Positions 11,531 to 24,013 are shown, counted from the stretch's first letter. The stretch: 64,000 bases of DNA from Prunus persica (GCF_000346465.2 NC_034010.1:5172894-5236893), one strand, 5' to 3'. Numbers and translations: made by a program. Notes: a model not told the origin generated them from the letters alone.

Positions 11531-14399
11531 TGACAGGACCCGATCCCAATTTCACTTTGGAATTCGAATCAAGTCCTGTGCGTGTCCGACACCTGGCGAA
11601 TGTCGGGCACAATTGACCTTTTTACCCTTCCTGTTACAATTACTATTAAAACTTCCCTTAGACTCCTGCCGAAAATTCGACAGAGTCTCTCCTGTATTTT
11701 GTTTAAACCCAAAATCTTCCACCTGTTAAACAAACAAAAAATTTTCCACCAACTGCCAAAATAAAATACCCAAGCATTCACCATATCAAGTTTCCCACTA
11801 AAACGAGATATCAGAGCATTTTCTACTAATTTACAAGATTTCAAGAACTTTTACAATAAAATCCTACGTTTCTTGGTGGTGCGGAAGCTAGGAGTGGCCC
11901 GGTGGTGGATGCCTGCGCACTTCTACAGCCTGGGGGCGAAAAACAAGTTTGAAAATGTGAGTGGACAAAAATAATGTTCTTGAAATCAGTTTATAATCAT
12001 AATAACCCCCATGGTAAAAATAACTTGATAAGTAAGGCTAAAGTTCAACTGTGTTTAATATAAGGTATTCATCTAACTATATTTAAATGTATGTATATAA
12101 ATTCATAAAACTGAACAATTATATGGAGATATAAAACATGCACGAACATTGAGGAAACTGATATAAAATGACTGAAAGCAATAGCTGTATAAAAGTACTC
12201 AAATTCCTTTAAACTACCACCTAAATGTACCCCTGTAAAATCCGTCAAATCCCCTGGCAGGTCTCGGCGACAAAAGTCTATCCGAGCCGCAAACTGGCAG
12301 GATTCAGGGGACTATGGTCAGCCTGATCCGCAGGCAGGTCTCGATGACACCAAGTCGACTCAAGCCGCTCTGGCAAGATACAGGGGATCGTAGTCAGCCT
12401 GATCCGCAATCCTGGCAGGTCTCGGGGACACAGAGTCAGCCGAGCCGCAAATCCTGGCAGGTCTCGGAACACTAAGTCTGCCGAGCCGCAAATCCTGGCA
12501 GGTCTCGGGGACACAGAGTCAGCCGAGCCGCAAATTCTGGCATTCACGGTCCGAGCGTCCCCGAAACTCGTGAGGCAATGTCAAGTGCACTGACAGAACT
12601 GTAAACAGATTGGATGTCCGTAGACATCGGTCCGTCTGAGGGTAATCACTAAAAACAAGCGGGTACACAGTGGTTCTAATTAGAAAAATCTGATAATTCT
12701 CCGAAATCTGATAAATCTGAGCTAAGTTACTATTTCTGTATTAAAAATCTCAAGTCTGCTGCTCAAATAAGTATTATAAAAATAAAGATATTTCACGATG
12801 CAGTTCATGCTCAGAAAATATGTAATAACACTTATTCAAGATCAAATATAAAAGTTAATTATAAAATCGTTTAAGAAAGAAAAGTCCACTCACTGCTGGT
12901 CCGAGCTAACTGGACCCTTTGAAGGTCCCTCATGTGGTTCTGCCGGTCCTCTGGTGCCTTATTACCCATAAAGATTAAATTAATAAAACTGCTCAATAAA
13001 AGAATTAAATTAAACACCCTGCCCCGGCTCCTAGAAATGCGTGTACTCAATTTAAAGTCACTCCTATGCCCACTTTAGCCTTTCAGACAATTAGAACGGT
13101 CTTGAAAGACCTGAAGCTGTTCCAAGCGATAAACTGTCAGACTGGCCGATCCGGAACCTCGTGGGGTCCATGATCTCCGATGGCCAATCTGGGATTCTCC
13201 AAAGGTTCCTTACAGAGAAAGACCCATGTCCTGCGAGTTTGGTCCGAAACGGACGGTCGGATTAGCCAAAATTGCATTATCGCTTAAAATCCAAACTCTA
13301 GCCCCAGGGTTCGCGATTTCGGAGTATCCGGGACTCCGATTCGCAATCCGTCGAATCCTACACGATCCCGAAATCATGTAGAACGACATATCTGAATTTG
13401 GGTGCGATCCAATGGCTCGACGACACTGCACCCAAGGATCGCGCAATATGGAAAATCTGTTCGGGGCTCAAACGGACTCCAAATCGAGATCCGCGAAATC
13501 CTACGCGCTCGTGACAACACGAGGATCGCAAAACTACTCAGAGTCACTTCACTACCCTCACCCACGCGCCGCCACATGTGCGGGCAGTTTGGGTGTCCAA
13601 AGCGATACCGGGTTGCCGGAAAAACTCGAAACCAAGACTCCAAACTCCTATCCTAAGTAAAACACCCCATTTGGAGCCACTTTTGTTCTTGGACATACCC
13701 CAAAAAGTGGCCGGAAATGGCTGATCACGGCGGCCGAAGTTCAACCGATTTTCAATTCAAAAATCGAGTGATCTCGAGGTAAAATCGATCAAAACCCAGG
13801 CAACCATCAGTTAGAGCATGAAAAATAGCTGAGAAACCATACCTTACTCGAACGATTTGGTTAAGAAACGAAGGAGATCGAGGAGCATGAAGTTTCGACT
13901 GAAAACCGACGGAAATCTCCAGTTTCCGGCTAGTTCCGGGCGGCCCAAGCTCGGCGATAGGTCGGGGAAGGACGGCGGGTCTGTGGCGGTTCCGTTGGTA
14001 CCCTTGCCGAAGATCAGGACGGCGTGTGGCATCGGCTGGCGGAGCTGGAAGGGAGGAGGCGCTAGCTGCGCGCGCGACGGGAGGAGAGAGAGAGAGAGGA
14101 GAGAAACTGAGGAGAGAGAGAGAGAGAAAAAGGGATAAAAATCTGACTTTTTGTCCAAATTACCGTTTTGCCCTTCGTGGTATTTTGACCGTATTTTCTT
14201 CGTTACAACTCCGATTCGAGTCTACTCCGTGTCTACGAACTTGTTTCGCCGTGCTCTACGCAACGGCGTAAGCGAAATTGCCAAATTCCTTCTCGATCAA
14301 AAAGTCAACTTTTTTTATGAAATAATACGAGGGCAAAATCGTCTTTTTGCTAGAATAAATTAATCCTAATTTTTAGATATTTTGTTTTGGGTTATTACA
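11531..14399. mobile_element. Solo-LTR-like insertion, 2869 bp
   Basis: The segment begins TGACAGGACCC and ends GGGTTATTACA (TG...CA) and is bounded by a 5-bp direct repeat AGGTA at 11526-11530 and 14400-14404. There is no internal LTR pair, no primer-binding site and no gag or pol frame, so a solo LTR of a large retrotransposon is the simplest reading. It is more GC-rich than its flanks, holds a minisatellite (12256-12543) and has a GA-rich run near 14085-14130. Lineage unknown. Confidence 0.6.
12256..12543. repeat. Minisatellite, about seven ~41-bp units
   Basis: Consecutive units begin GGCAGGTCTCGG and end GAGCCGCAAATCCT. The last three or four are nearly identical and the left-hand ones degenerate. 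The reverse strand reads as a repetitive ARICGSAD-type frame, which is a by-product of the repeat. It lies within the solo-LTR-like insertion. Confidence 0.8.
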
Positions 14400-14404
14400 A
14401 GGTA

Positions 14405-16189
14405 CATATGATAGTACAAATTATGTACCGAGGAAAACAACGTGGGAATCATTTAGCAGAACCACACGGAGGAATCCTCAACAATCATATAGCCAGGGAC
14501 GAACCGTCCAACCGGGAGATTAGGCTCACTAGCACACACAATAGAATCCTCAATACTCGCGCGCTTGTGATAAGTCCTACACACGTAGACTAGATCGCTA
14601 AGGGTCTACAGTAACACCCTATCAAGGGTGCTCGGGTTCCGACATATCCAAACCATAACCATAGTTTCCAAGTATCTATCAATTCCAAAATCAGTATCCA
14701 ATGGAGTACATGAGATGGCGTGCCATCGCCAAGATCCAAAATACACTTTCATAAACTAATATATAATAAAGATAATACTCTCAAAATCAAATTTCCAAAA
14801 TAAATCGTTTCAATATAACAAAAATATATATAATAAAATAATACCCATACTTCATTTTTAAAAACCATATTAAAACCACAATTAAGAAAAACATTGAGAC
14901 TAAATAAGCCCATTCGATTTAATTAATATTCAAATCACTATTCATATACTTAGGAAGTATACAACCTCTAAAAATCCCTCAAGAAAAGATAATAAAATCC
15001 AAAACACCATATTTAAATTTCCCAAAACCATAGCCCATCAATATATACATACTAATTCCGACATTCTCAAAGATATTGCAAATCAAAGTCCGATAACCAC
15101 ATAAACTAATGCACCAAAACCAAAATCCATAACATACCCAAAGTCACCATAACCCTTATTATTCACTTTCCAAGACACCATTTTTAAAACCCACATCGAT
15201 ATCCAATGTACCCACAACTCAAACACATAGACGTATATTTGAGTGTAAACATGTAATCGACATTTAATTATATCATTACTGCCACTAAACCCCTCTGTCA
15301 AGCCATTAGTGAATTATAATAACAATCATCAAAATAAAGCGATAATAATAATATTAATGATAACCACAATGATAATAATAATAATACTAACAAAAGCAAT
15401 CCTTGGAAATCTCATAATCATATCTTCCAAATGCGTACCCCTAAACTAAGAGCTACATAATTAAGTCCGTGATGCGTGAAAGCTAATGCATAGAAATCTC
15501 TTTCTTTCTAGTTTATCATAGAATTTTAGTGAGCCTCTCGCCACCTACTTTCCGTTCCATCTTATTCACATTTTGTTTAAACATATTGCTTGTTGATATA
15601 TAATTAGACTTTTCCTAGCATATCAAAAGGCACAAATACATCTTGGATCATGGAAATTTTAAATTTTTTCTTTCTAGTTCAGTAATGAAGATTTAGGGAG
15701 TCAAACTTGAAATCTATTCCGAAAGATGGGACGGTCTCAAAAGACCCATGGTCAATAGTTTGGTCAAACTTATCATTTTTGGTCAACGGGCCTGCGGGGT
15801 GCATAACCTCCGATTTCAAATCCGAAAGTTCCTAGAGTAATCAATATGAGAACCCCCAGTCTGCTCATCAATCTGGTAATTGATGTCTATGTGTCTGATT
15901 TTCTGTTTGCGTGTGGTTATGGACTCCTCCTTTTTTTTTTTAATCACTCCAGATCAGAATTATAATTCTAATAGATGTTATAGATTTTCTATTTGCATGT
16001 GGTTATAGATTTTTAATGTGGCTGATTCTTTTTTCTGTTTGTACTTATCTTGCGTTCCCTTTTTAGAGTCTCTCTTTGACCTTAAAAATGCATAAGGTTC
16101 TTAGTTACTGTCAATTATTGAGAATCCTGTTATGTCATTTTCACATACAGGTCAGACAAACTAGCTTTCCTATAGCATATATAGCCCTT
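14405..16189. other. AT-rich stretch without a recognised gene
   Basis: The left part (14405-14760) has the look of retroelement debris. 14760-15420 is strongly AT-rich with ATA/AAT simple sequence. 15470-16189 is unremarkable and continues after the Tat retrotransposon at 30715, since the two sides share its TSD. No frame in it resembles a known protein. Confidence 0.4.
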
Positions 16190-16194
16190 GATTA

Positions 16195-17755
16195 TGTTCA
16201 GCCGTTCTCGTGTTTACTCCTGAGGTGGAGGGGCGAAGTTCCCCACTGGCTTGGAGACCACTTGTTGGTCGACAAGTCAGCTTTCTTTGGTGTGTGAGCG
16301 TGCCACTGCTAGCAATGTAAATTCTAGCAGACTTCTTTTAGAGTGGATAACTTGCGCCCCAAGTTACTGACTTCTAAAACAAATGATTGTGAATTTGGGT
16401 GAGGAATATCTCCCAAGTAAGTTCTTTTCTTGCCTCAGACTGGTGAGGACTTTCATAATCTATCTCAGTATAAAAGTGGTAGTTCTGTCCAGAATAGATA
16501 ATAATAAAGTGGACTGTTTTAGGCAGAACTGCCTTTTACAAAATTAAGAAGGGAGAAATCAACTCTAGAAAGACAAAAAGATGGCTAGAATCCCATTTCT
16601 GCCTGGGTAGAAACTTCTGATCCAGGCTGGACTGAATATGTCTGTGCTGGACTTAGCTGTCAACAACTTCGACTGCTTAGTTTCAGCTGTAAATCGATAC
16701 CAAAGTTCAATTTTGGCAGAGCTTTAATCTACTTCAAGCCTTGGGAGGCTTTTGAGCGGGCAGAACTGCGGCTTCTTCAGTCTGAAGGGGCAGGAGTGGC
16801 TAGACTTGAGGACTTAATAAGCTGGAATTGCACTGTAAAATTTGTTGAGGTTTTCATATTTGTGAAAACTCAAACTCTGCTTGTCTTGGCTTTTGCTGAA
16901 CCAAATTTGTAACGAGAGAGATCTCGTTTTTAGAAGACTTATTTTCTAAGTCTGAACTTTGGAATTCTGATCTAAAGATGGTTTCTCTTGGAATCCAAGT
17001 GAGCTTTTGGTTGTTTTCTTGTTGTTGGTTTTTTTTGATTGATTGATGAATTGAGTGTCTCCTTTCCTTTCTTGCTTACTTCTGTTTTTATAAGAGACAT
17101 TCTTAGGGAGGTGGTTTTAGATTTTAATAATGGGCGGTAAAAAGATCTCCTATAATGCAAGGTAGAAGGGATTTTTATCAATCATGGCAGATAGGTTCTC
17201 AGTAGTCGCCTCCTAAAGCAGTCCCTTCCCTAGTTTCCTGGGAGGCAGCTTTCTATTTCAACCAACGCCACCGTCTGTGTGGGCTACATTTTATGGCGGT
17301 TGGTTTTCTTTTGTATTTTCTGAACAACTCCTTGTTTTTCCGTTCTAACTTAGAAAGCGTGATCCGTGAATTCCTCGGAAGATGATGTATTTGCTCTGGA
17401 GCAAAATCTCCGAACACAGATGGGTTTTGGTCTTTTGTTTACAGTGTTTCAGAGATGTCCCTCTCATATTTTAACTTAGTTGAAATTGCTGACTTTTCAA
17501 AGCTGAGGCAATCACGTGGGTGTGTTTTTAATTCCCTTGGGTTTAAACCCAACAAAAATTATGGGCTGACCCTTGAAGCCCAAAAAACAGTTTGGTCTTT
17601 CTTGGGCTGGGGGCTTTGTTTTCGACATCCTGGCGTGAAGCCCAATCTGTCTGAATCCTAATTTTGTTATCCTCAAGCTTTTTGGGCTGGGCAGGTAATT
17701 TCACCATGGGCCTGTCTTTTGAACTTTTGGCGTGCCAAATTGTTAGGCCCAAACA
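16195..17755 (-). repeat. 3' LTR of the Tat retrotransposon
   Basis: 1561 bp, about 98-99 percent identical by eye to 29150-30709. In sense (minus) reading it starts TGTTTGGGCC and ends GGCTGAACA. A TATA-like TTATAAAA lies on the minus strand near 17085-17094. Confidence 0.95.
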
Positions 17756-17770
17756 ATGCCCCCTAAGTCT
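17756..17770 (-). other. Polypurine tract (PPT)
   Basis: The minus strand reads CTTAGGGGGCAT immediately before the 3' LTR start TGTTTGGG. It is short but correctly placed to prime plus-strand DNA synthesis. Confidence 0.6.
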
Positions 17771-18101
17771 GAATCGTTTTGGAACGGTTTCAGACTTAAT
17801 GTTTTTTGCCATTAATTTGTGCGCCAGTCTTTTTCGTTTTTTAGCCCACGCCTGCCACGTCCGCCTACCACGAACTAGAGTTCGTGGGAAAACGGCTAGT
17901 TATTAGCTAGTTTATTAGCTAATAATCATCAGGCGCCGTCCCATCTTCTTCTTCCCACATTTTCGAGCTTCTCTTTTAAAAGAAATTCAAATCCACCGCT
18001 TCTGAAAACCTAGCCCTTCCGACTTCGTTCTTCCGAGCTTTCTTCGGAATTTCTTTTTCTTTCACTCTCTCTCTCTCTCCGTTTCTTCCCTCGAATCAGA
18101 A

Positions 18102-21100
18102 ATGTCTTCCCCACGGTCTCGTGCTCAGTCTTCTTCAGCTCCAATTCCTCCCGATTTCGTTACTGGGACCGGGATTGATGCTCATGCGATAAAAGTCAGG
18201 AGCAAGCTTCATCCTTTTGCCCAAAAGAACCTGGACGAGAATGTCCTTCATTTGTTCGAGAACACCCTGGTGTTAGGGCCTCACTGGTTTGGTCCTGTTC
18301 CTGCTGAGATGGCAGAATTGCTGAAAAAGGATGCCGAGGCTCCTTTGTGTTTTGAGAGTAGTTCTGCCCTGGCTTCTTATTCTTGGGTTAGCAAGAATTT
18401 GAGCCGGTCTTTCCCGTCCAGCGAGGTGAGGAACAGTCCGGTCAAATGGGCAGACTGGATTGACAGACTTCTCCCGAGATATGGGGGTCACTGGAGGAGA
18501 GCCGGGATTTATGATGCCATTCTCCTGTCCAAGCAGTCAATTAACAGAGATGAGAACCTGCTTGCCGCTGCTTTGTGCTTCTGGAATTCTGCCAGCAACA
18601 CATTTGATTTCCGTGTGGGTCCTATGGCGCCAACCCTGCTGGATATGGCCCAGATCTTTGGGTTCAGGCCCCATGGAAGGCCTGTTGATGCTGTTGGAGA
18701 TTATCACAGGCGAAAAAACCAAGAGAAAGTGGCCACTCCTTTCACTATCTCATCAGCCACGATCAACCAGAACTGCTCTTTCTCCAATTATCTGAAGAAA
18801 TTTAGTGCTGAGAAGGACAAGGATCAGCAACACATGTTGTTCCTTCTGTATTGGCTCAACCGGTTCGTTTTCCCCAATCGGTCTTCTGCAGTTCTGCTTG
18901 AGTACAGACACCTGGCAGAAGCGCTTCACAATCATACTGATGTGGGGCTTGGGCCTACAGTTCTGGCTCACCTCTTCAAGAATATGCACACTGCCACCCT
19001 GGAGAATCCACTGAACCTGTCGGCCCCTGGCGCATTCTGGATAATCCAGATCTGGCTGCAGGTCTATTTTCCAGAGCTAAGGTTCCCAGACATAGTTCTG
19101 CCTGAAGACCAAGTTCTGGCCTTTCCTCTGATATCAGCAGAAGTGCCCAAGCATTCTATTGAGGAGTACCTGATGCTCTTCAGGCATTGTACAAAAAGGT
19201 CGGCAGCTCAGTGGCAAGTGGTGATCAGAAGGACCTATCCCTGGTTCCAGACCGGATTTCAGTTGTTCGAGAAGGAGCCAGAAGACGAGGCTGCCAGAAC
19301 GGACTTCAGGAGGAAATTTCTGAGCATCACTCTGCCCAGAGATCTACCCCACGGTGGGGGCAAACCCCCAAATTATCATCTGGGGGCAGAAGTCTATCAT
19401 CCCAACTTCTACGCAAGGCAGCTTGGCTGTCCTCAGCTTATTCCGCTGAAATCCTATCGGAGTTGATGCAGATGATCTGGAGGTGCACAAGGATGCCCGG
19501 TGTGCAGTGAACAAAATCAACAATAGCACGGATGCCCTCTATCCTTCGTGGGAGCTGAATTCCTGCAGTTCTGCTGACTTTGACGCCTGGTGGAAAGCCA
19601 GATCCCAAGGTCTGCCAACTTCTGTTACCGCCCTCAAGGTGCTTTTCGACAGCTGGGAGAACTGGCCTATTTTTGCGGATGGGGGCGCCAAAACGCACAT
19701 GGTCCAGACCATCAAAGACATCAATGCACAAATCATAGAAGGTAGATTTCTGATTCTGTCTGGGATTTGTGCTGTCTTGATGATCGATTTCTAATGTCTA
19801 TTCTGCCTATATCAGATCCTTCTCTGACAAACAACGTAGGTGGGCAATCTGTTCAGGCTGGAGAAGTGAATGGTAAGGTTTCCTTTTTAATTTGTTTCTT
19901 CTGTCTTTTCCTGCTGGATTGGTTTCTAATCTCTAACTCCTTGGTGCAGTTTCTTCTGTTATTGCCGCTGGGGACCTGGAGCTTCCTTCTGCAGATGAAG
20001 AAGATGAGGTCCAGGCAGAACAAACTTTTGCCGAGGCCGCTCTCTCTGGCAGAAGGAAAAGAAAAGGACTTGTCTCTCCTCCGGTCAATACCGCGCGGCC
20101 TGGCATTTCAGGTAACCTCGTGACGTTCCAGCTATTCCTTCCATACTTATTCTGGCTTGCCTTCTTTTTCCTAATCTTTGCCTTTTGTTCTGTCCAGCTG
20201 AAAGTCCTTCCCCTCCTCCTACTAAGTTGAAGAAACTTAAAAAGAGGAGTGAGGTGGAGTATGTTGCCACAGAAGAAACCGCAGCAGTTCCCACCACTAC
20301 CTCTGGGACGGATGAAGAGCTGCGAGAGGCTTTTGAGGAGGTGGAGCAGGAAAAAGAGCTGGAAGAGTTGGAAGGAATGCCTCAGGAAGAAGCAGCAATG
20401 GTGGAAGGAGAGGTGAGTTTCATTTCTGTGATTTGTATCAGTTCCCTTCTTGCTCCATTCCTTCTGCTCTGACCCCTGTTTTGTAGGAGGAGATCCCTGC
20501 TGAGGTGATTGCAGAGAGCATTGCCCTAGCGCAGAAGCAACAAAGGGGTCCAAGGGCTGAGCTGACTAGCTCAGAACTGGCCCTATTTGAGAATGCCGAG
20601 GCAGAGCACTCTACTGCCACTCCAGCGGCTGAGGATCAGGCGGAGAAGTCTGCATCAGAGCCTGTGGATCAGGCAGAACTGTCTGTTGTAGTCCAGGAGG
20701 CTGAGGTGGGAACAACTACCGCTGTTCCCGTGGTTGTGGTAATTTTCCTCCTTACCTGTCCATATTTTCCTGCGACTCTGCCTTGGTCTTCCCTTTTAAC
20801 TATTGTAGCCTTTCCAGGTAGAAGTGCCTAAAGCTATTGGTGTCCTGGCAGCGGTGACCAGCCCCTTGAAGCCTCCCATTGTTGCTGTAAGCCCTTATAA
20901 ATTTCAGGCCCCTTGTTTTCCATTTTCTGTCCGGCCTTAACTTATGCTTTCTTCTGCAGATGCCTATTCATTCCTTTCCAGGATCATCTATTACGGCTTC
21001 TTTTGCTGATCCAGAACTGGAGGAGTTTGAGGCCATGGATTTGGATGCTCAATTGGATAGATTGGAAAAACTCAGCTCTCCTCCAGGTAGGGCAAAATCT

Positions 21101-21679
21101 AGGGCAGTGGAAGAGGCCATGGAGAGGTTGAAAATCTGGCAGTCCACTGAGCTGGAGCTTGACCAAGATAAGGAAGCCTTTGATCAACTGATGAAGGACT
21201 TGGACCTGCTTCACAAACAGAACATGGCTCCGAAGCCTATTCTTGAGATGGGCCTAAGCTTGGCCAGAGATGTGCTCATCTCGCATGATCGTTATGAGGA
21301 TCTCAGGCCCACCTTCAAGACTTCTGAGTTCTGCAAGGCCACTCATGAAGCCAACCTGGCTGATTTTGCAAAGCAGAAAGCAGAACTGGACCAGATGGTA
21401 GCAGGATACAAGGAAGCGAAGGTCACCGCAGACAAGCTGGAGAAGCAAATTGAAGAGCTCCAAAAACAACTGGCGGAGTGCAGGGAAGTGCAGAGCAAGC
21501 TTGGGGCTGGATTGAGCTCCAAGACCAAGGCTACCTTCCTTGTGCAAAGCATGGTTGCAGCTTCCAGACCAGCCTTGGAAATTGCAGAGACTTCACTTCA
21601 CCAGGGGGTGCTGCTCCAGAAAGAATTCTCTGTCAAGAAGGCGAATTTGCAGGAAACCCTTAGGAAACTAGGGTTTTAA
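18102..21679 (+). CDS. Antisense plant-mobile-domain (PMD) coiled-coil protein carried by the Tat element
   Basis: Exons (plus): 18102-19741, 19816-19872, 19950-20111, 20198-20412, 20487-20738, 20818-20886, 20960-21679. Every intron is short (69 to 86 bp) and GT/AG with compatible phase. Residues ~100-430 match the aminotransferase-like plant mobile domain (WADWIDRLLPRYGGHWRRAGIYDAI, FGFRPHGRPVD, LEYRHLAEALHNHTDVGLGP, FWIIQIWLQVYFPEL). The middle exons are acidic and low-complexity with basic nuclear-localisation-like runs (GRRKRKG, KLKKLKKRS). The last exon is a predicted coiled coil (DKLEKQIEELQKQLAECREV). One 1-nt insertion near 19455 breaks exon 1: the frame meets TGA at 19464, and the next frame continues with IGVDADDLEVHKDA. 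PMD proteins such as MAIN/MAIL1 act in transposon silencing and development; the role here is inferred, not shown. Its promoter should lie in 17771-18101, which includes a CT run. Confidence 0.8.
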
Positions 21680-22003
21680 TCTTTTCTTCCTCTAGCCTCT
21701 TTATTATTTAAACAATTTTGCCGAGAGGGTGGCTATTTTTATCTAAGTTTATTTATTTGTCGCCCTTAAATAGCATTTTACTACTTTTTATTTTCTCTTG
21801 ATGCAATAAGTGGACACAGAATTGAAAGTAAAAATAAAACAACTTTAAAGCAAAAATGGATCCAAACAAACAAAAAGAAAAAGGGGTCAGCCTTGTTCCT
21901 TTTCTACCCCAGGGTCTGTCTGTACAGCCTGCGAATCCCACATGGTTGGGTAGAATTTCTTTAACCGTTTGCCATTGATTGGGGCAGTATGAATAACTCC
22001 ATC
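21680..22003. other. Gap between convergent PMD gene and integrase
   Basis: 324 bp, AT-rich. It must hold the 3' UTR of the antisense PMD gene and the downstream leader of the sense RNA. No frame of interest. Confidence 0.5.
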
Positions 22004-24013
22004 TCAGTCCTGCAACCTATATGCCCCCATTCCGAGGACCTGGTTAATTACAAAAGGGCCTTCCCATGTAGGTGACCATTTCCCATACCCAGCTATGTGT
22101 GCTCCAAGGGGCAGAATTGCCTTCCAGACTATCTCTCCCTCTTCAAAACTTTTGTTTCTGACTCTTTTTTTGTAGGCCCTCGACACAGCCTGTTTTCCTG
22201 CTAAGAGTTTGTTGAGGGTGTCTATCCTGCTTGCATCCAATTCTTCCAATTCCAGCAACATGGCTTGAGAGTAGTCCTCTCCAGTGCGACCGTGCTGGTG
22301 AGCAATTCTAAGAGACTGGACTGCTATTTCCATGGGAAGAATTGCGTCATGGCCGTAGGTTAGAGCATAGGGGGTCATGCCAGTTGCTTCTCTTTTTGAA
22401 GTTCTGTATGCCCATAAAGTCTCTGATAACTTCTCATGCCACTGTTTTGGATTCTTCTCCAGCATCTTTCTGATGATATTGATGATCACCTTGTTACTTG
22501 ATTCTGCCTGTCCATTAGCTTGAGCATAGTAAGGAGTAGATTGAAGCAGTTTGAACTTGAATGTTTCTGCCATATCTAGCATATCCCTAGATATGAAAGA
22601 AGAACCCCTATCAGTTGTGATTGACTCTGGAATGCCAAACCTTTGTATGATTTGTTCTTCTATAAAGGTGATGATCTCTTGAGATGTTGTGGTTTTTACT
22701 AGCTTGGCCTCTACCCACTTGGTGAAATAGTCTGTGGCAACAATAATAAAACAGTGCTGCTGGTTGTTGAGTGGGTAGATTTTGCCAATGAGATCCATTG
22801 CCCATCCCCTAAAAGGCCATGGTTTTACCACTGGATTCATGGGAACCGAAGGAGCCTGCTGGATTGGGCCGTGCCTTTGACAGGCCTCACATCCCTTGGA
22901 ATAGTTGATGCAATCCTTCATCATGGTTGGCCAGAAGTAGCCATACCTTCTGATTAACCAGCACATCTTTCTTCCCCCTTGGTGAGCTCCACAGATCCCC
23001 TCATGGGTCTCTCCCATGACTTTCATATATTCTGTCTTCCCGAGGCACCTTAATAGCACCTCATCTTTACTTTTTCGGACCAAATCTTCATTCCACATGA
23101 GGTAGCTTGTAGCCATGATTCTGACTTTTTTATTAGAGGGCAGAGTGGGATATCTTAAGTAAGTCATGATAGGCTCCCTCCAATCATCTTTAGTGATTAA
23201 GGTAGAATTGACTTCTATCTCCATCCCTCTAGTCAAAACAGATGGTAGACTTTTCCTTCCTATCTTGATGATCCTTTGGACGCAGTCTTCGGGCATTTGT
23301 ATGCCTGATGCCACCTCAGCCAGTTCATTGGCTGCAAAGTTTTCCTCCCTTGGGATGTGTTCCCAAGTAGCTTCTCTAAATTCTGTCAGCAGATTTCTAG
23401 CTGCTACTAGATATACAGCCAGAGAAGGATTTAGACACTTGTATTCTCCAGCAATCTGTTTTAGGACAAGCATGGAATCTCCCAAGATCTCCACAGATTG
23501 GATTCCTAATTCTACTAACATCTCGAGCCCTATAATCAAAGCTTCATACTCGGCCCTATTGTTGGTGCACTGGAAATCTAACTGGAAGGAATAGCAATAT
23601 CTGACCCCCAATGGTTCTTCCAGAACAATCCCGACTCCTGAAGCCTTTTCTGTTTTTGACCCATCAAAATATAATTTCCAAGGTGTGAGATGAATCGAAT
23701 AGATTGGATTGTTAAGGCAAACATGAGCTCTAGTTAGCAGATCTGCATTTGCTATGTCTAAAGAATCCATGTTTTCAATTTCTTCTCCTGGGTGATCTGC
23801 CAAGAAGTCTGCCACAGCTTGCCCTTTGACAGCTTTCTGGGGGACATACCTGAAGGTGAATTCTGTCAAAGCCAAAGTCCATTTTCCAATCTGTCCCTCA
23901 GCATTGGTCTTGTTAGCATGTATTTGATTAAGTCTGTCTTGGCAATGATATAAATAGTATGTGGCAGCATATAGTGCCTGAGTTTTACAGCAGTGAAATA
24001 CAAGGCCAGGCAA
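22004..24013 (-). CDS. Archaeal-type RNase H and integrase of the Tat element
   Basis: 669 codons; the first ~35 are out of the ancestral frame because of a 1-nt deletion near 23905. Order: KWTLALTEFTFRYVPQKAVKGQAVADFLADHP linker region; a second, archaeal-like RNase H (LYFDGSKTEKASGVGIVLEE, CTNNRAEYEALIIGLEML, EILGDSMLVLKQI, PREENFAANELAEVAS); the H2C2 zinc module (HEGICGAHQGGRKM ... CEACQRHG); and the integrase core with D-D-E in WAMDLIG, ITTDRGSSF and GQAESSN. The C-terminal end GYGKWSPTWEGPFVINQVL is typical for gypsy integrase; no chromodomain is seen. From the deletion to the stop the frame is intact. Its end lies 324 bp from the end of the convergent PMD gene. Confidence 0.88.
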   Translation of the reverse strand: MPGLVFHCCKTQALYAATYYLYHCQDRLNQIHANKTNAEGQIGKWTLALTEFTFRYVPQKAVKGQAVADFLADHPGEEIENMDSLDIANADLLTRAHVCLNNPIYSIHLTPWKLYFDGSKTEKASGVGIVLEEPLGVRYCYSFQLDFQCTNNRAEYEALIIGLEMLVELGIQSVEILGDSMLVLKQIAGEYKCLNPSLAVYLVAARNLLTEFREATWEHIPREENFAANELAEVASGIQMPEDCVQRIIKIGRKSLPSVLTRGMEIEVNSTLITKDDWREPIMTYLRYPTLPSNKKVRIMATSYLMWNEDLVRKSKDEVLLRCLGKTEYMKVMGETHEGICGAHQGGRKMCWLIRRYGYFWPTMMKDCINYSKGCEACQRHGPIQQAPSVPMNPVVKPWPFRGWAMDLIGKIYPLNNQQHCFIIVATDYFTKWVEAKLVKTTTSQEIITFIEEQIIQRFGIPESITTDRGSSFISRDMLDMAETFKFKLLQSTPYYAQANGQAESSNKVIINIIRKMLEKNPKQWHEKLSETLWAYRTSKREATGMTPYALTYGHDAILPMEIAVQSLRIAHQHGRTGEDYSQAMLLELEELDASRIDTLNKLLAGKQAVSRAYKKRVRNKSFEEGEIVWKAILPLGAHIAGYGKWSPTWEGPFVINQVLGMGAYRLQD

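Noticed and set aside
12278..12547. Repetitive 89-codon minus-strand frame
   Set aside because: Produced by the ~41-bp minisatellite, whose unit is not a whole number of codons long in all copies.
17455..17661. 68-codon frame present in both LTRs (also 30410-30616)
   Set aside because: Identical in both LTR copies because the LTRs are; no domain, no separate promoter.
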